Positions 34,446 through 45,800 of a stretch of DNA of 64,000 bases are shown here, piece after piece. The stretch's first letter is position 1. Each line of letters opens with the position of its first letter. Made by a program: the position numbers and the translations under genes. A model generated the notes under the pieces. It did no database searches, was not told where the DNA came from, and saw only the letters and a program-made list of their open reading frames with translations. Origin of the DNA: Anthoceros angustus (taxonomy: Eukaryota > Streptophyta > Anthocerotopsida > Anthocerotales > Anthocerotaceae); the NCBI GenBank assembly GCA_010909165.1, contig MU008154.1:310001-374000 (forward strand), in the 5' to 3' direction.

Positions 34446-35770
34446 TCAACTGTCATCACCCGAGCTGGCAGAATCATCCTCATCGTCACTTCCACTTTCG
34501 CTACTGCTGCCACTGTCACTACTTCCACTGCTGCTGCTGCTGCTCCCACCCGAGCTTTGCGGTTGATCTTCAGTGTTTGCCTGAGAGGCTACGGCCACAG
34601 CTCCATCTCCCCCAGCCTTGTCCTCCTCTCCATCCTCCTCCTCACTCACTTCCACGTCTTCAATCTCATAGTCGCTCTCATGATCTGCTATTTCCTCCAC
34701 CACCTCCTCAATATCTACGATATCATCTATTGTGTCTTCCGCCACCTTCTTTGTTTTTGCACCATCATCCTCGTCATCATCAATATCTACTAGAGTGGGG
34801 GAGGACAGTATCTCCTGCTGCTCCTCCACAGGTGATGCTGCAGCAACAGTCACAGGCAATGATGCTGAAGGAGGTGCAGATGCTGGAGCAGCCGCCCCAC
34901 CCTTTGCCTTGCCATCCAGACTTCGCTTAGTCCCTTTCTTCTTTGGCTCTGTTGCATATCAAGTGTCAAGCTTTCTTGCAATTGGACCGACCTCTACTCA
35001 CATGCCACTCAACCGAATGGTGACATCAAAACAACCGAGTCCCTAAACTTCATTCAAGTTTCCCCAAACCAAACTCTCACCTTTCTTGGGGGCAGGCTTA
35101 TTCTTGCCAGTTTCTTTGGGAGCGACATGGACCGGAGATGCTCGCAGTTCGACAGTAGCAGATCGAGGTTCTGCAGCGGGGGCTGGAAGGATCTTCTCCA
35201 CCAATCCAGATGGCGCAGGTGCCGCTACTGCAGAGGCTGTGGCCCCTGACGAGGAAGGCCCCGGCCCTGCAGCGGTGCTCGCTGCCGCAGATTCCCCAGG
35301 CTCCCGAACGTGCCTTAAGGGCTTAATGGCTCGGTGCAGGCGCTCCAACCGGAACTCCTTCCCATCAAAGAATATCACCGCATCAATGTCCTTGCAATCC
35401 TCGCTGTTCCCCTGGAACTGGACTTTCGGTTTCCCTGCCTGATTATTGTGGAATTCCACGCTCACTTTGTTCTCTGCGCCTTTGTGCAGAGTCCCAGGCC
35501 TGCTGGTGTCTATGGAAGCTGGCAAAAAATCATCTGCAAGAAGGCAAGAAAAAATTCAATAGGTTTGCAGAAGGCAGCCAAGCTACTGCCGCAGAAACCA
35601 TAGCTTCAGCTCAACCTCTCCCTAAATTATGGAAGAGAGAATGGCTTGGGTCGCGTACATCTCAAAGAGTAGTATCGAGGTGCATCCGGGTCGGCAACGG
35701 AAGCTCCCAGCACCAGCGGGTGCCACTCATCTGCCGCAGGTGCTGTACCAGGCTCCTGCGACAGCGCCAT
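34446..35770 (-). CDS. EAF: ELL-associated factor (EAF) family transcription elongation protein
   Basis: Three exons, 35770-35659, 35533-35081 and 34948-34446, encode 355 residues. The join RYYSLR-YDFLPASIDTSRPG restores the EAF N-terminal domain (YDFKPAS-ID in animal EAF1/2). It is followed by KVSVEFHNNQAGKPKVQFQGN, VIFFDGKEFRLERLHRAIKPLRHVR, which matches the family end (EFVLEKL..I). The rest is disordered: an A/P-rich linker, a basic KKKGTKR segment, then a long acidic and serine tail (DIDDDEDDG, SSSSSSGSSDSGSSSESGSDDED). Animal EAF proteins bind ELL in the super-elongation complex that stimulates RNA polymerase II. Partnership in plants is inferred. Confidence 0.85.
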
Positions 35771-35917
35771 GGCCGCCTGGCGCAGCCCCCTACGCCGGAG
35801 GACGCCCACTAGGCACTGGAGCTATAGCATGGACTTGTTCACGAGCCTGGACACCAGGCACCCGTCTTGGGCCGCGGGGTTGCCCCGATCGGATGGTTGC
35901 TTAGTGGATCGTCCGCA

Positions 35918-36310
35918 TTCATTCTATGTAGGAACGCAAATGTATTTTATGTACATAGATCCTCTATATATATATGATATCAAAGAAAAGTTCTTTTAAA
36001 GAAAGAGAACAGCTTTTAAGGAAAGAGAACAGATTGGGTAAGCCTATCGGGCATCAAAGGACCGGATTAGCAGTTAGTCACCGGAAGCAGTTATCTTTTA
36101 GGTTTGTTGTCTCTCTCTCATTAGGCTCTGGCTGCAATGAGTCCTTTATAAGAAGCCCAAATATTTTCTAAAACAAAAAAGGACCTCATTCATTCTATGT
36201 AGGAATACAAATATCTTTTATATATAGATTTTCTATATCTATAATATCAAAAAAACTTTATTAAGGACATAGAATAGATTGGGTAAACCCATCGGACATC
36301 AAAAGAAGAT
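35918..36310 (+). repeat. Direct repeat pair, ~125-145 bp, AT-rich
   Basis: Copies at about 35918-36065 and 36186-36307 share cattcattctatgtagga, a tatagat..tctatat AT stretch, gatatcaaa/aatatcaaa, agattgggtaa(g/a)cc(t/c)atcgg and catcaaa(g/a)ga. This could be a remnant of a transposable element with repeated ends. Confidence 0.7.
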
Positions 36311-36856
36311 CGCATGGTGTCGCCATAAGGAGGAACGACTAAGCTCCATGTCTAAAGTCACCTACAGCATGTATGACAGGAAAATAGAAAGATCTACACA
36401 CTATTGAGGTTGTTGAGGATGCATCTCGAACTAGTGAGGGTGTTAAGGATGCATCTCCAACCCTTGGCAGGATGCATCTCCAACAATTGTCAAGTCTGCA
36501 TCTTCAGCAATCGTTGCGGTTCGTAAAATAGCCTTTGCAAGTGTCCACCGAAGGCGCTGTTTTACAGACCCTACTATACTAAGACTGATTTGGTCAGTCA
36601 AATAAATTGCTTTTATGAGAATACTAGCAATTAGTGTATTCAATCAAATTGAGCCAAATAAGCAACTGAACACGAAGCCCATAGTGGTACATGCCTCATA
36701 TGGCTGAGTTGCAGGGTAGGAGTAACTCATCTTAGAGCCTACAATTTAAGAAGTTCTAATTTGAAAGTGAGGTATCTTAGAAATTTTCCAAGTCAAAATC
36801 TCACATACCTACATAATTAGATTTATTAATTACCCTTTCATCTTGCAGTGAATAAT
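36311..36856. other. AT-rich intergenic
   Basis: ggatgcatctc(g/c)aac recurs three times at 36416-36483. Otherwise nothing was seen. Confidence 0.4.
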
Positions 36857-38059
36857 TCATACAAAGTATTTTTTCACCAAATATGCATAAAGCTCTTTAT
36901 CTAATTTATTGTAATTGAAAACTTCTTCTTTGACTTCGTAGGATAAGTTTTCTTTGTACTCAGTAAAATTGAAAAACAAAGAAGAATCTTCCGACATTTT
37001 AAATTTCTTACTAACAAGAGAATTCTGCCTACAAGTTATTTCACATTTAGCATAATCATTCATAATTGTTGTCACAGCCAATCTTGCATGTTCAGGATTT
37101 GGTATCTCTAAAAGGTATTGGTTCAATAATCTTGCAAGCTTGCGTGCAGAGTCATAGTGTTGCTCAAAAAGTCCAAAAAAGAACATATCATCTACGATTT
37201 TTTTTGCAACATCAAGAACAACTTGACCAGCAGCTGGATAATTTGTGGCACATATACGCAACGTCTTTGCATTAGCATTTATAGAATTATTTGTAAGTCC
37301 AACCACTTGAAAAGTTTGTCCATTGTGCACCAAGTCTGCAACTATGGGGTGATGAATGAATTCTTCGTAAGGCATGACAAAATAATCCAAGGTATCGTAT
37401 GTTAAAAACTCACTTCCATTAGAAGTCATGGTTCCACGTGCATGATTGATCTTATCACTTCTTACCAAAGGAATAAGATAATTCCACGGCCATACATCAA
37501 AAGCACTAGTGAAGGTATGTTGCGTTTCATTAGTTACATACCACTTCGATTGAGATGAGATTTTATCATCTTTCGACAATGCGGCTACGTATATGTTGAA
37601 GACACGTTCCAAAGGTTGATGAAATATAGACATTACTGAGGTGCTTTCCTTCCCAAGCTTTGATACCAAGCTATAGTCGTCATGGCTTATCAGTAATCGG
37701 CAATTTGGTACTTCACCCTTAGTTCGCAGATCAATATATGAATTGCTGCATTTCTCTTCTGCCGTGAATAACTTATGTAATAGGCACTGGTTTAAAGTTG
37801 TAGCACTTGTACCTGGAATATCTAGAAAAAAAAGTAATTGTTTGAGTTGATCAAATTTGTGAATATGATCAATATTAAAGCTTTTCTTCTTGATCTCGTG
37901 CGCCCATATTCCAAGTTCCTTCATACAAGTTTCATATTGGTTATCATGTGAAATATTATCTATGTCTTGGAATGGATTCCGAATCCATATAATACTTGTG
38001 GATATCACAAAACCACATGTCAAAAAAAGAAGCAAAGTCTTAATACTAATCCTCGTCAT
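36857..38059 (-). CDS. Tyrosylprotein sulfotransferase-like protein (plant TPST type) with degenerate PAPS motifs
   Basis: An intronless frame of 400 residues. One signal-anchor helix (TLLLFLTCGFVISTSIIWI) predicts a Golgi type II protein. The body follows plant TPST/HS6ST-type sulfotransferase order: CRLLISHDDYSLVSKLGKE, FTSAFDVWPWNYLIPLVRSD, YDTLDYFVMPYEEF, LVHNGQTFQVVGLTNNS and the C-terminal LDKELYAYLVKKYF. Plant TPST sulfates tyrosines of secreted peptides (PSK, PSY, RGF, CIF). Here the presumed 5'-phosphosulfate loop reads DIPGTSATT where relatives have a PRTGGRT-like loop. The 3'-phosphate site reads FHQPLERVFNIY where they have RDP..R...YE. Activity is therefore doubtful, yet the frame is unbroken. 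It may be a retrogene; base composition is AT-rich. Confidence 0.7.
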   Translation of the reverse strand: MTRISIKTLLLFLTCGFVISTSIIWIRNPFQDIDNISHDNQYETCMKELGIWAHEIKKKSFNIDHIHKFDQLKQLLFFLDIPGTSATTLNQCLLHKLFTAEEKCSNSYIDLRTKGEVPNCRLLISHDDYSLVSKLGKESTSVMSIFHQPLERVFNIYVAALSKDDKISSQSKWYVTNETQHTFTSAFDVWPWNYLIPLVRSDKINHARGTMTSNGSEFLTYDTLDYFVMPYEEFIHHPIVADLVHNGQTFQVVGLTNNSINANAKTLRICATNYPAAGQVVLDVAKKIVDDMFFFGLFEQHYDSARKLARLLNQYLLEIPNPEHARLAVTTIMNDYAKCEITCRQNSLVSKKFKMSEDSSLFFNFTEYKENLSYEVKEEVFNYNKLDKELYAYLVKKYFV

Positions 38060-40225
38060 ATTAAGAAAGATAATAATCCAATATTTTTTGTTCCTACAAG
38101 AACATGTAGATTCCCCTCTGAGTAAGACCTCAAATCCTCATGATGATGATGATCTTAAGTGAATACTAAAAATAAGTCTCGTATTGTAAGGTCTTATAAA
38201 TCGTCTCAACAACTTTTCTTATCGACCTTACATAATTTATTACAGGTATGAAACCCCAAAAGTGTGATGAGAATTAATAATGAGCAAAAAATACCACTAC
38301 AGCCAAAGGCTACAAAGGTACCCAACTTATACGTTCGTAACATATTCAATTAGATACAGAAACTGGAATATATTCTTCCTTTCGTAGCAGCCGGAATAGC
38401 ACATGCCATAGGACTTAATTGGGTAAACGCGAGTTGAGACTAACAGAATTCCGAGTTAAACTAACCTATATTAAGATAACCCGGCCTAAGCCTAAGTTCA
38501 ATTGTTGGTGGGGCTTCGCATTCGGGTCCGATAACACTTGGTCACTGATGGACGTGGGGTTCGTCTTAGCAGCCTTCGGCGAGGTGCCAAAGGAAAACAA
38601 CCCTGGATGGAGCAGGGAGCTTGTGGGCATGGGCAACGCTGAAAGAATAGCTACAGCACGCGCAGGTATGAAACGACCTCCACTACGCGGCTATTCCCGC
38701 AAGTGAAGGCGGTGCAGAGAGTACAATATCCAAATAAAATGGTGGAAGCGGGCTGAGGGATAGATTTCGGACCTGTGATGGCTCTGAGGCCTTCCGCTTG
38801 TGGCGACATTGGTATGAAACTACCTCCATGCAGTTGTCGCAACTTCCAGGCTGCTGTGGGCAGTGTGAGACTTGACTGATTGGCTGTCTGGGTGGTCACT
38901 ACTTACATCATGTATGCCACATGAACGGGAAGTGGAAGCAGTGTAGTCGGAGCAGAAAGTACAATATCGTAACGATACGTGGAAGCAGACAAATGGAGAG
39001 GTTTGGCAGTGATGGAAGTGGACAGACCTGGGGGAGAACCAGACAGAGGCCTAGGGCGTCTTGAAGCTCTCCTCAAGACCTAGCTTTGGAGATCGTTGTG
39101 AACGCTTCTGAGGATATCAAAGCACGTCTTAGGGAAGTTGTGAAGCTCCCTGACCTAGCCGACGACGATTGTTTTTTGTGTTGCATTAATGCCCATGGGG
39201 GCATCGAAGGTGGTGGAAGGTGGAGGAGGCAAGGACAAGTTACATGTTAATGATATTTCGAAGCCCATCGCTGAATGCAGTTACCTTGCAGACAAGCCAA
39301 AGGTGTTACCATCAATGCTTGTCGAGGCACCGGCAGCCTTGTCACAAGCAAGAAAGCCGACGGCTCAGAGGTTGAGGGGAGCCAAGCCGTGAGTAAGAGA
39401 GCCGGAGAAGTTCGACACCTGCTTCCTGTGAGCGACCATCTGATTGTTTTCTCAACCAATCATGGAGAACAATCGTTCGGAGATCCCGTGGAGGGCATAA
39501 ACTTCATCACAGGTTTGATGGACGCCATCGTTGAGGGCTTTAAATGCCGGGCATTCTAACAACTATGATTGGCAAGGTGAAGGACATGCCGGTCTGGTAT
39601 GGATCTGAGATGACATTTTGACCAGTGTCCCGTGTCTTACAGCTCACTCACTAAAGAGCTATACTGGTCTTGACCATTATATGGTCACTTGCCTGGCTAG
39701 CGAGAGAGTTCGGTGTGGCTCTTCCCTTGTAATTCGAGATGTCTTCTAGCTAAAAACGGTGCATCATAAGCAACCACCTGCCACAAATACTGTCACTGTG
39801 AAACGAAGGCAGGCCGGGCCATCTTCATTCTCGAACCACTCGCAAATTGCATGTTGGATAAGCAAACGAGGCCGGCTTATAGGCAAGTACGGGAGAGGGA
39901 ATGTGAATCTCTAGTCTATTGAAGCAACTCCTACAGAATACTTTTCTGAAAAACATTTCTCATAGCAGATGCTTGTCGTTGAAGAGTTCAAGTCGTCGAA
40001 CTGAGGTGGGAAGAAGGGCAGTCACTGCAATGTGATGACATTCATTGCCCTTGAGCAGAACCTTCATCCGTCCCTAGGGACGGAAGTGATGAACCTAGCC
40101 GGGCCGCCTCCAAGGTGGGCGTCGCTCAGCTCAGGTCCGCTCTTCAGCGTTGGCTTTGTGGGCACTGGGCGGGAAATCGGTGATGCCACTGGGCTGTTCG
40201 CTTGTCGCAGGAAGGATTGCCCGAC
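38060..40225. other. Gene-poor region
   Basis: No conserved frame was seen. A degenerate pair of segments at about 38665-38750 and 38805-38990 shares ggtatgaaac(g/t)acctcca and gcaga(g/a)agtacaatatc, suggesting an old local duplication. Frames at 39.19-39.56 kb have no recognisable family. Confidence 0.4.
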
Positions 40226-40410
40226 ATGGGGATCAATCTGGGCGACACGGTACCGGTGCCCAACTTCAAGGCGGACTCAACCCAGGGCTAGCTCGATCGA
40301 CTTCCACACCTAAACCGACGGGAGCTGGGCGACCCTCTTCTCGCACCCGGACGACTTTGCACCACGCAGCTGGGGGTGACGACGCTGCCGCCATCTTCCC
40401 CAAGGGCTTC
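40226..40410 (+). pseudogene. 1-Cys peroxiredoxin (PER1) pseudogene fragment
   Basis: The frame starts MGINLGDTVPVPNFKADSTQG, the typical 1-Cys Prx beginning, then hits a stop. In a neighbouring frame IDFHT, stop, TDGSWATLFSHPDDF can be read, then frame is lost again just where PVCTT, the peroxidatic-cysteine loop, should come; CTTQLG reappears in another frame. So it is a truncated copy with at least two stops and a gap at the active site. Intact PER1 reduces peroxides in desiccation-tolerant tissues such as seeds and spores. No downstream half was seen. Confidence 0.65.
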
Positions 40411-41337
40411 CAGACCATCCCCGTCCCCCGGCAGCGCCCACATCCGCTTCACTCCGCAGCCCGACGCGTAGCCTGCCAGGGCTGCGATCCTCTATCTTTT
40501 CCTGAGAATTATCAAAATTTTTAATTCTTACAAGAAGCTCTATTCTTTGGCTAGGTGTATAGTTGACCTTGCCTCCACTGCGAAACATCAAATTGTACGG
40601 AAATCAATTACGGATATGTTTGTACCTGCTGTGTGCATACCTATGTATAGGTTTATGTATGTGTGTGGTTTTATTGTCATTGTTGATGAGTTAATTTTTA
40701 ATAAATCTTAGTTTTTATGATATTATATATTTAAAATATCAATATTTATATTTATAAAATTAATTTGATTAATTTGTAAGAAAGTAATTGTGGTCTCCAA
40801 CCCTTGTTGGCACACTGCAAACTTGCCACATGTTAATATTGTAATGGATTGCCACAATTCCTTCATTCTTAGGTTGATACCTTTTCTTGAGGTGACCAAG
40901 ACAATTAAGCGAGCAAGCATAACAAGACCAAACCCTTCGCCAAGGCGTAGCACTATTGATTACCTTTACATTCCGATAGAAGAACTTCATTACCATCATT
41001 CGTTGTAGGAGCGAGCATCTTATATTCAAATCATAGACCATTGGTTGCCACATTGAAACTGGCAACCTGGTGTGTCACCAATCCACCCTCACCAAGAAGA
41101 CACGACAAGACCATCAAATTATCGAACGAGAGCATTGAAGAATTCAAACGGGCAGTTAACCAAGAAATAGAAAGGTTGGATCTTGCAAACACCATACCTG
41201 GGTCACGGGAAGGGATTTCATAGGCAGCCGGTTAGCTAGGAGCTCTCTTATGTAGAACACTTAAGCGGCATGCTATAAAGAGATAGTATACCCAAAAACA
41301 ACCATAGCTTCATTCAGCAAGATGGTGCAATAGCGAG
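40411..41337. other. AT-rich, no gene seen
   Basis: 40.6-40.8 kb is very AT-rich. No frame with a recognisable family was seen. Confidence 0.4.
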
Positions 41338-41509
41338 TGTAGACTATTGAGGTAAGCAACACAATAAGCTCTCTCCCCAAATCACCCCGACCCAGAGTTG
41401 TTCACTAGTCTAATGAAGGCTTGTGTAGACTATTGAGGTAAGCAGCACAATAAGCTCTCTCCCCAAATCACCCCGACCCAGAGTTGTTCACTAGTCTAAT
41501 GAAGGCTTA
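41338..41509 (+). repeat. Near-perfect 86-bp tandem duplication
   Basis: 41338-41423 and 41424-41509 are identical apart from one a/g change (aagcaacac / aagcagcac). Each begins tgtagactattgagg and ends aatgaaggctt plus one base. Confidence 0.9.
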
Positions 41510-42422
41510 CAGGAAGGCATGCAAGAGCAGGAAAAGATTGTACACAAAGATGGTGACTACCAAAAAGGCCTACACTCTTATGAGCAAACCAAAACAATTA
41601 TGGGAAACCATCGGGAATAAGAGAACCACCAACCCCATAAGAGACATGGATGTATGGTACTAACAAGGAGCTTTATGAATCACCAAAACCCATTCACAAT
41701 TAGTGAGTTGGGTTACTATTTTTGAGTCATCTTTAATATTTTTTAGTTTTGGGATTCATCTATTTTTTATTAATTTGTATCATAATTAATCATAATTAAT
41801 TAATTATCCTGTTCATCATTTATCTGACCCTATTCTTTTCTTCCACCACTCAAATCATGGTTGTATAGTTATGGTAGTATTAATTATTCGACCAGGATAA
41901 AGTCAATAATTTACTCCAGTTCTAATAAAATGAGTGCACGGCCATGCTACCTTCACTTCATCATTTCATTCTACTCTCCCGCTTGTCTCTGCTATTCTTC
42001 TATAGTTCAACTAAATGCACTTCAATCCACTCTAAGTCATCGTAATTACAATTAATCAATTTATTTTTAAAAAATAATCGTATTAAACTAATCATATTAA
42101 TGGACATAATCAATTTGTGACCACCGAAGATACTTTCAATCGGTGGTGGTTACTCTCAGTGGAAGAACACTCTCGACAGGTGCAGCGGGTTGCCCTACTG
42201 CCTTGGTCAATTCAAACATCTGCAAGCAAACACGTTTCTTGTCACACTCACCAGATAGAGAGACCCGAAACAGAAAGAGATCTACATCAAGGCACATGCC
42301 GCCAGCAAACAGAGGAATCCAGAGCAAGGAATCAACCTTGTCCAAAGCTCCAGATTTATCACAACACGCAGGCCCCTCCCCGTTGGAATTCTAACAAGCA
42401 TGTGGAGTAGCACAACCTCTTA
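41510..42422. other. AT-rich intergenic
   Basis: No gene or clear repeat was seen. Confidence 0.4.
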
Positions 42423-42703
42423 TTAACGCAAACACACTAGATTTCCAGCAGACAGTGGCCTTCTGAGCACCGCACCGCAACAGGCAATAGCAGACATATA
42501 TGGAAGTATGGCCACCTTGCTCAAGGACTTCCGGAAGCAGTTTTTGTGGTCATCCACGGATGCGTGGACGAACTCGTCGATGTGGTCGAGAACGTCTCGC
42601 GCAAACGTCGCCCCTTCTGTTTTCTTTTTCCGACATGATTCCAGAGGGGGAGACGAGGTCGAGGCGCTGGCAGACGCTGATGATTTCTTGGCTTCTGCCA
42701 TTG
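42423..42703 (-). CDS. Small conserved-type plant protein, function unknown (first exon or short ORF)
   Basis: From the ATG at 42703 the frame reads MAEAKKSSASASAS, a basic KKKTEGATFARDV segment, then LDHIDEFVHASVDDHKNCFRKSLSK. The last piece resembles a short motif (IDEFVHAS-D-HK-CF) that I recall from small land-plant proteins of unknown function. A donor-like AAG/gtggcc after LSK suggests the coding part may continue in another exon rather than run to the stop at 42423. It lies just downstream of the cycloartenol synthase stop on the same strand. The call is tentative. Confidence 0.3.
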
Positions 42704-42841
42704 GATTGCAACGGGCGTCGGGCAATTCCAGAGCCAACAGCTTCTTGAACAACAAAACCCTAAAACCGCGTCGAGTGGGAGCCCAGAGGCCCTTCACCGG
42801 ACGTGTGAAAAATTAAAAGAATGTGAGTATAATTAGTGCAA

Positions 42842-45800
42842 TCAGGACCTCAAGACCTTCTCGCGGTATTCACCCAATGCCCATATGGGAAATACGTTCC
42901 GATAAGCGGAGTAGGAGATCATGCAGTTCCCGTTGAACACGCCAATGATCTCCTGTGAGCATAGACGTGGGATCAGAATCATCTCGTCAGAGCAGGGCAA
43001 ACAAAAGCATGTTATTCAACCTAGCATCAAGAAAGGGACTGACCTCCTGCGGGAAGTCCCCATTCTCCATTTGCCTGTTAACGAGAATAGCAGCCGCTCT
43101 TCTCAGTGGCTCTTTGTCTCGTAGGGCCTAAGTCAACAACACCACAAATAGGTCAGCCAGGACGCACTCTAGGCATAGAGTTAGAGTAAAGGTCATACTA
43201 TTTCAGACAGATGGATGGCAACCTGGCCAGCAGCAAGAAGAGTGAGCATTGCCCAGGAGGTGTTCACTAAATGGGATCGACCGCCCTCCAGGTTGGTGTA
43301 CACCTAGAAACCACGTTCTCACGTGAGATGTTAATAGCCTGAACAGTAGATGCACAAATTTTGAGAAAGATGGCTCTGAAGACACACGCGGCCACCACCT
43401 TATAATTCGGTATTACCTTATCTTGGGAAGAAAGATAGCTTTCACCCCAGCCTCCATCAGGAAGCTGTTTGGACAGAATAAAGTCACAAGCTTTTCTTAT
43501 TGCAGCCGAGGTACTATATGTTTTCCCACCAGCTATCAAACCCAGAACGCCAAACCAGCCAGCGTACGTAAAGCAGACACCCCAGGATCCATACCTGCGT
43601 AAGTACAAACCATTCAAACCACAAGAGATGTACTCTAACATCTCCTGAAACTTGAAAGACTCGTACCTAAGCTTATGTAACTCAAAGGCCACATACTGAG
43701 ACATCAAAACATACCAGGACCCATCTGGTCGTTGGATGTTCTCGATGTACTTGCAAGCTCGATCCACAAACTTTGAAATGTCATCTGCACGGTGGTTTGG
43801 ATACTGTTTGCTGAAGGCAGACAAAGCTTGGATGCCGGCAGAGGTACATTCGACGTAGCTGCAACTCCATATACGGACAACCAGTCAACGTCCTCAACTC
43901 CGTGTGTCACAAGAAACTCACAAACTGATCACGCAAAACCAGGGATGGTCACGCACGAATAGTCAATGACAATGTTCCCAAATGTTTCTGCTGGATTGAT
44001 AATCTGCAAGCAGGCCACAGTGCTTCAACAACGTTGACAAACCACAAGTAGCTTGGAAGCAAAAAATCAGGACCAGTTTCGCACTTATTTTCATGCAATG
44101 CATACCTCAAGCCATGGGTAAGATCTTGTGTTCTCATAAGTAGCACTTCCACCATCAGCATTCTGAATAAAGGCCATTAGGGACATTTGTCAAAGCAAAG
44201 CTTCCCCTTGGTAAGCACAGAACCTGCCTCAACCTCGTACAACCGCCAATCTGCAGATAACGTACTTGATAGGAGAGGAGGGTATTGACAGCATCATACA
44301 GCCGTTCTGTAGAGAGATTCTCAATACCCAGATTGATAGGCAGCTTCGATAAGACCAAGGCAGCCTGCAGCAAGAAACGCATCCGTGGTTTGAATAATCA
44401 CCTCCCATACTGTTCTGCAATATTCCAGGATGTTCGAAAGTTCCTGAACAGCAGATGACACAAGCTGTATCTTCAAAGACAAGTCCATAAGAGACAGGAC
44501 AACCTTCAACCCTTCCGCTGTGCAATCCGATATCGGCCAGCCGTGGTCTTGCGTAGAGAACGGCCATGCCCCTTTGGAAATATGACGATACCAGTAGTTC
44601 AAATTGCCTGGGCAGTCAAATCTAACCTTCAAGATCAAGAAATAAGGTTTAGGTGGTGCAGTTGCTTTTGAAGATAAACACCACCTTGCGGTATAGGCAG
44701 CCAAACCATACACAAATTTCCCTACATCCATTTCCCGTGACTTCTTGTGCTCAAGTAAATCGCTGAAACAAGGATGCAATTGCCACTCATGCTAAACAAG
44801 TTATAGGATATAGAGCTCACCTGTGTTCTGTCGATGTAGTGGTAAGCCTTTGCAAGAGCTGAGGTGCACTCATCGAGCAAACTGGTGGAAGCTAGGGCTT
44901 GAACCGCAAATGCTGTATCCCACAACTGACTGCCATTGTATCCCTACGTGAACCACGCAAGCCACAGGAATTTAAACGCTGTTACAGCACCTTTCAGAGC
45001 CTCTAACTAGAGATGACAGACCAGATAGTTGACAAGTCCCACCTGCATCTTCATGCCATCTTCAGCAAGCCAGAGATAATCAGGAACTCTTGCAAGATGT
45101 AGCTTGAAGGCTTCAGAGTTTGGGTCCTCAATCCAGCAAGCTAGCATGTTCATCACCTGTTTCCTCCATCATGGACAGCTTAGCTACAGCAACTGATTCC
45201 AGCCACAACATGATGCCATACATGACATTTCACATTTCCGGATGGTCTACGCACTAGTCTCTCAAAGTCAATCCACTCACCTTGTTTACTGGCCCGATAC
45301 ATAAATATCTAGTGTTTTCATCCTCATAGTGTATGTGCTTGATTGCATGTGCCAAAGCCTTCTCCCTCAGCAATGAAAACGGCCATTTGGTCAAGGCTGG
45401 CTCTACCACATGGTAAAGTGTGGCCCAAAGCACGTCTTGTATAAAGGGATGTGGGTAGTAAAGATCCTCCTATTCCCAGAGATCCACAATGCGAAAGAAT
45501 GTTACTCGCTGAAGTGAGTACTACGATTTTTATAGCGATTTAACAGTGTGATATTCTTCCATCTGCCTCAATACCTTAGCACAGGAGTTTCGGGCCACAT
45601 TCCAGTCCACATCCTCATAAGGCTCATTGAAGAGCTCCTGTCGCAACTCTTTGACAGTGCTGGTGATCTCCCCAGTGTATCGACGTCCGTAGACATAGCT
45701 CATGGGAAGATATACCATTCGACAGTGACACCAAAATCTTCCTGAAATATTGAAGGTAACGTGACTCACGGGTACCAGAAACGCTAGGAGCTAAAGATAA

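Noticed and set aside
34406-34930. Plus-strand frame rich in H, P and S
   Set aside because: Shadow of the acidic/serine tail of EAF on the minus strand.
39189-39560. Plus-strand frames in the gene-poor region
   Set aside because: Two overlapping frames with no recognisable protein family. May be an old element remnant but cannot be supported.
44627-44779. Open frame before CAS exon 10 as coding sequence
   Set aside because: Adding it would insert about 50 residues with no counterpart in cycloartenol synthases. The acceptor at 44626 keeps the 759-residue length.
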